From Thermaceae bacterium (GTDB lineage: Bacteria > Deinococcota > Deinococci > Deinococcales > Marinithermaceae), in assembly GCA_027023345.1 (NCBI GenBank), contig JALVVO010000061.1, positions 1 through 15,659 on the forward strand: 15,659 nt of DNA, written 5' to 3'. Positions 14,070-15,659 of the stretch are shown piece by piece. The notes under the pieces were generated by a model that was given only the letters and a program-made list of their open reading frames with translations, was not told the DNA's origin and ran no database searches. Position 1 is the first letter of the stretch. Every line of letters begins with the position of its first letter. The position numbers and the translations under genes are program-made.

Positions 14070-15563
14070 GTGCCCGAGTGGAACGAGCAGACCCGGGAGC
14101 GGCTCAAAAACCTCGAGGCCCTGGTCGAAGCCGGTTTCGAACCTTTTCCCTACCGCTTCGAGAAGGACACGGACGCGGCCGAGCTGAAGGCGCGCCACCC
14201 CGACCCCAAGCCCGGCGAGGAGTGGCCCGAGGAGCGGGTGCGCCTCGCCGGCCGGCTGGTGGCGCTCAGGCGGATGGGCAAGGCGAGCTTTGCCCACCTG
14301 CTCGACGCGTCGGGCAAGATCCAGCTCTTCTTTTCCAAAAGCGACACCGAGCGCTACCCCCTGATCAAGAAGCTCGACGTCGGCGACCTCGTCGGCGTCG
14401 AGGGGACGGTCTTCGTCACCAAGACCGGCGAGCTCACGGTCAAGGTCCTTCGCTGGCAGCCCCTCGTCAAGAGCCTCCACCCGCTCCCCGACAAGTGGCA
14501 CGGGATCAAGGACAAGGAGGTCCGCTACCGCCAGCGCTACCTCGACCTGATCGTGAACCCCGAGGTGCGCGAGGTCTTCAGGAAGCGGGCCCGGATCGTC
14601 GCCTTCGTGCGGCGCTTCTTCGAGGAGAAGGGGTTTTTGGAGGTCGAGACCCCGGTGATCCAGGCCACCGCCGCCGGGGCCGAGGCCCGGCCCTTCGTCA
14701 CCTACCACAACGCGCTGGGGCGGGAGTTCTACCTTCGGATCGCGCTCGAGCTCCCCTTGAAGAAACTCCTCGTCGGCGGCTTCGAGAAGGTCTTCGAGAT
14801 CGGCCGGGTCTTCCGGAACGAGGGCATCGACGCCCAGCACAACCCCGAGTTCACCATGCTCGAGGCCTACTGGGCCTACGCCGACTACAACGACGTCGCC
14901 CGGCTCGTCGAGGAGCTCCTCTCGGGCCTCGCGAAGGAGCTCTACGGCTCCTACCGGGTCCCCTACCAGGGCCGGATGATCGACTTCACCCCGCCCTTTA
15001 GGCGCATCCGCTTCGTCGAGGCGCTCAAAGAGAAGGCCGGCCTCGACTTCGACCCCCTGGACCTCGAGCGCCTTCGCATCTGGGCCGACGCGAAGCACCC
15101 TGAGCTCGTGGACGTCCCCTCCTACAAGCTCCTCGACAAGCTCTTTGGGATCTACGTCGAGCCCGAGCTCTGGAACCCCACCTTCGTCTACGACTTCCCG
15201 CTCGTGATCAGCCCGCTCGCCAAGAAGCACCGGGAGGACCCGCGGCTCACCGAGCGCTGGGACCTATATGTCGCCGGGCTCGAGCTCGCCCCCGCCTACT
15301 CCGAGCTGAACGACCCCTTGGACCAGCGGGAGCGCTTCGAGGAGCAGGCCCGCCGCCGCGCCGCCGGCGACGAGGAGGCGGCCGAGGTGGACGAGGACTT
15401 TCTCACCGCGCTCGAGTACGGCATGCCCCCGGCCGGCGGGCTCGGCCTCGGCATCGACCGGCTCGCGATGATCTTCACCGACCAGCCCACGATCCGCGAC
15501 GTGATCCTCTTTCCCCTGATGAAGCCCCGGCGCGCCGGCGAAGGGGAGGCCGAGGAAGGCTAG
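14070..15563 (+). CDS. lysS: Lysyl-tRNA synthetase, class II
   Basis: A 497-residue enzyme, the usual length of LysS. The N-terminal OB-fold anticodon domain (VRLAGRLVALRRMGKASFAHLLDASGKIQLFF, about residues 55-90) precedes the class II catalytic core: motif 1 near residues 170-196 (RKRARIVAFVRRFFEEKGFLEVETPVI), motif 2 near 240-272 (FEIGRVFRNEG then HNPEFTMLE) and motif 3 near 455-475 (GLGLGIDRLAMIFTD). It charges tRNA-Lys with lysine using ATP. The start is GTG 14070 with GGAG 6 bases upstream, partly inside the gfh1 stop region. It is co-transcribed with gfh1, and a cation transporter gene follows 2 bases after the stop. All motifs are intact. Confidence 0.97.
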   Translation: MPEWNEQTRERLKNLEALVEAGFEPFPYRFEKDTDAAELKARHPDPKPGEEWPEERVRLAGRLVALRRMGKASFAHLLDASGKIQLFFSKSDTERYPLIKKLDVGDLVGVEGTVFVTKTGELTVKVLRWQPLVKSLHPLPDKWHGIKDKEVRYRQRYLDLIVNPEVREVFRKRARIVAFVRRFFEEKGFLEVETPVIQATAAGAEARPFVTYHNALGREFYLRIALELPLKKLLVGGFEKVFEIGRVFRNEGIDAQHNPEFTMLEAYWAYADYNDVARLVEELLSGLAKELYGSYRVPYQGRMIDFTPPFRRIRFVEALKEKAGLDFDPLDLERLRIWADAKHPELVDVPSYKLLDKLFGIYVEPELWNPTFVYDFPLVISPLAKKHREDPRLTERWDLYVAGLELAPAYSELNDPLDQRERFEEQARRRAAGDEEAAEVDEDFLTALEYGMPPAGGLGLGIDRLAMIFTDQPTIRDVILFPLMKPRRAGEGEAEEG

Positions 15564-15565
15564 CG

Positions 15566-15659
15566 GTGGCGGGGCGGCTCGCGGTGGGGACCCTCCTCGT
15601 GGGGGTCCTTTCGCTTTTGCTCAAGTACCTCGCCTACCGGGTGACGGGCTCGGTGGCGG
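15566..15659 (+). CDS. Cation diffusion facilitator (CDF) transporter, N-terminal fragment
   Basis: The frame opens at GTG 15566, 2 bases after the lysS stop, and runs off the window end, giving 31 residues. The sequence AVGTLLVGVLSLLLKYLAYRVTGSVA is the first membrane helix and the TGSVA turn that opens CDF family proteins (usually followed by a SDA metal-site motif outside this window). Members export Zn, Cd, Co or Fe/Mn by proton exchange. The metal cannot be told from this piece. The close spacing suggests the same operon as gfh1-lysS. Confidence 0.7.
   Translation, partial: MAGRLAVGTLLVGVLSLLLKYLAYRVTGSVA

Noticed and set aside
12113..15001. A 962-codon open frame on the plus strand
   Set aside because: It runs antisense to mrp and out of frame across the 13227 gene, gfh1 and lysS, which all have clear family motifs. 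The product is low-complexity Gly/Arg/Ala-rich, as expected for shadow frames in GC-rich DNA.
13167..15230. A 687-codon open frame on the minus strand
   Set aside because: Antisense to gfh1 and lysS; Leu/Glu/Gly/Val-rich product with no motif. Shadow of codon bias.

Overview
The window is a GC-rich, gene-dense bacterial chromosome segment with 14 complete protein genes and one partial gene at each end. The best clue to its source is a Gfh1-type anti-GreA factor (13590-14066); this family is known from the Deinococcus-Thermus phylum. Many GTG/TTG starts, strong G/C bias at third codon positions and several genes with a -10 box 6-7 bases before the start codon agree with a member of the Thermales (a relative of Oceanithermus, Marinithermus, Meiothermus or Thermus). 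The genus cannot be fixed by eye. No rRNA, tRNA, CRISPR array, insertion sequence or prophage gene was seen, and there is no gene-free stretch above 300 bases.

Layout. 1-566 (+): the C-terminal part of an AMP-forming acyl-CoA ligase, ending at a GC-rich hairpin shared with the convergent minus-strand genes. 617-5171 (-): read from right to left, a two-segment membrane peptide, a B12-binding-domain radical SAM protein, a YmdB-type phosphodiesterase, a second calcineurin-like phosphoesterase, a NYN-domain putative RNase whose start overlaps the gene before it, and a lipoprotein of lower GC. 5226-9801 (+): recO, then the two subunits of a coenzyme-B12 acyl-CoA mutase (icmA, icmB), an AhpD-like protein, plsY and a UPF0316 membrane protein. 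9823-13159 (-): mrp and a MrfA-like helicase, four bases apart. 13227-15659 (+): a small putative zinc protein, gfh1, lysS and the start of a CDF cation transporter.

Main points. (1) The mutase would normally be annotated methylmalonyl-CoA mutase, but the two substrate-selecting residues are Phe79 and Gln197, the isobutyryl-CoA mutase pair, in place of Tyr and Arg. It therefore probably interconverts isobutyryl-CoA and n-butyryl-CoA. It shares a strand with plsY, in a lineage whose membrane lipids are rich in iso-branched acyl chains. (2) The 91 bases between icmA and icmB are almost filled by a long imperfect hairpin (33-base arms, 12-base loop). (3) Two kinds of translation start coexist: genes with a clear Shine-Dalgarno sequence (lipoprotein, NYN, icmA, gfh1) and genes with none but a -10-like hexamer 6-9 bases before the start (ymdB, cpdA-like, recO, icmB, UPF0316, the 13227 gene), as expected for leaderless mRNAs. 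(4) The gfh1-lysS-CDF operon has its own near-consensus promoter inside the last codons of the gene upstream.
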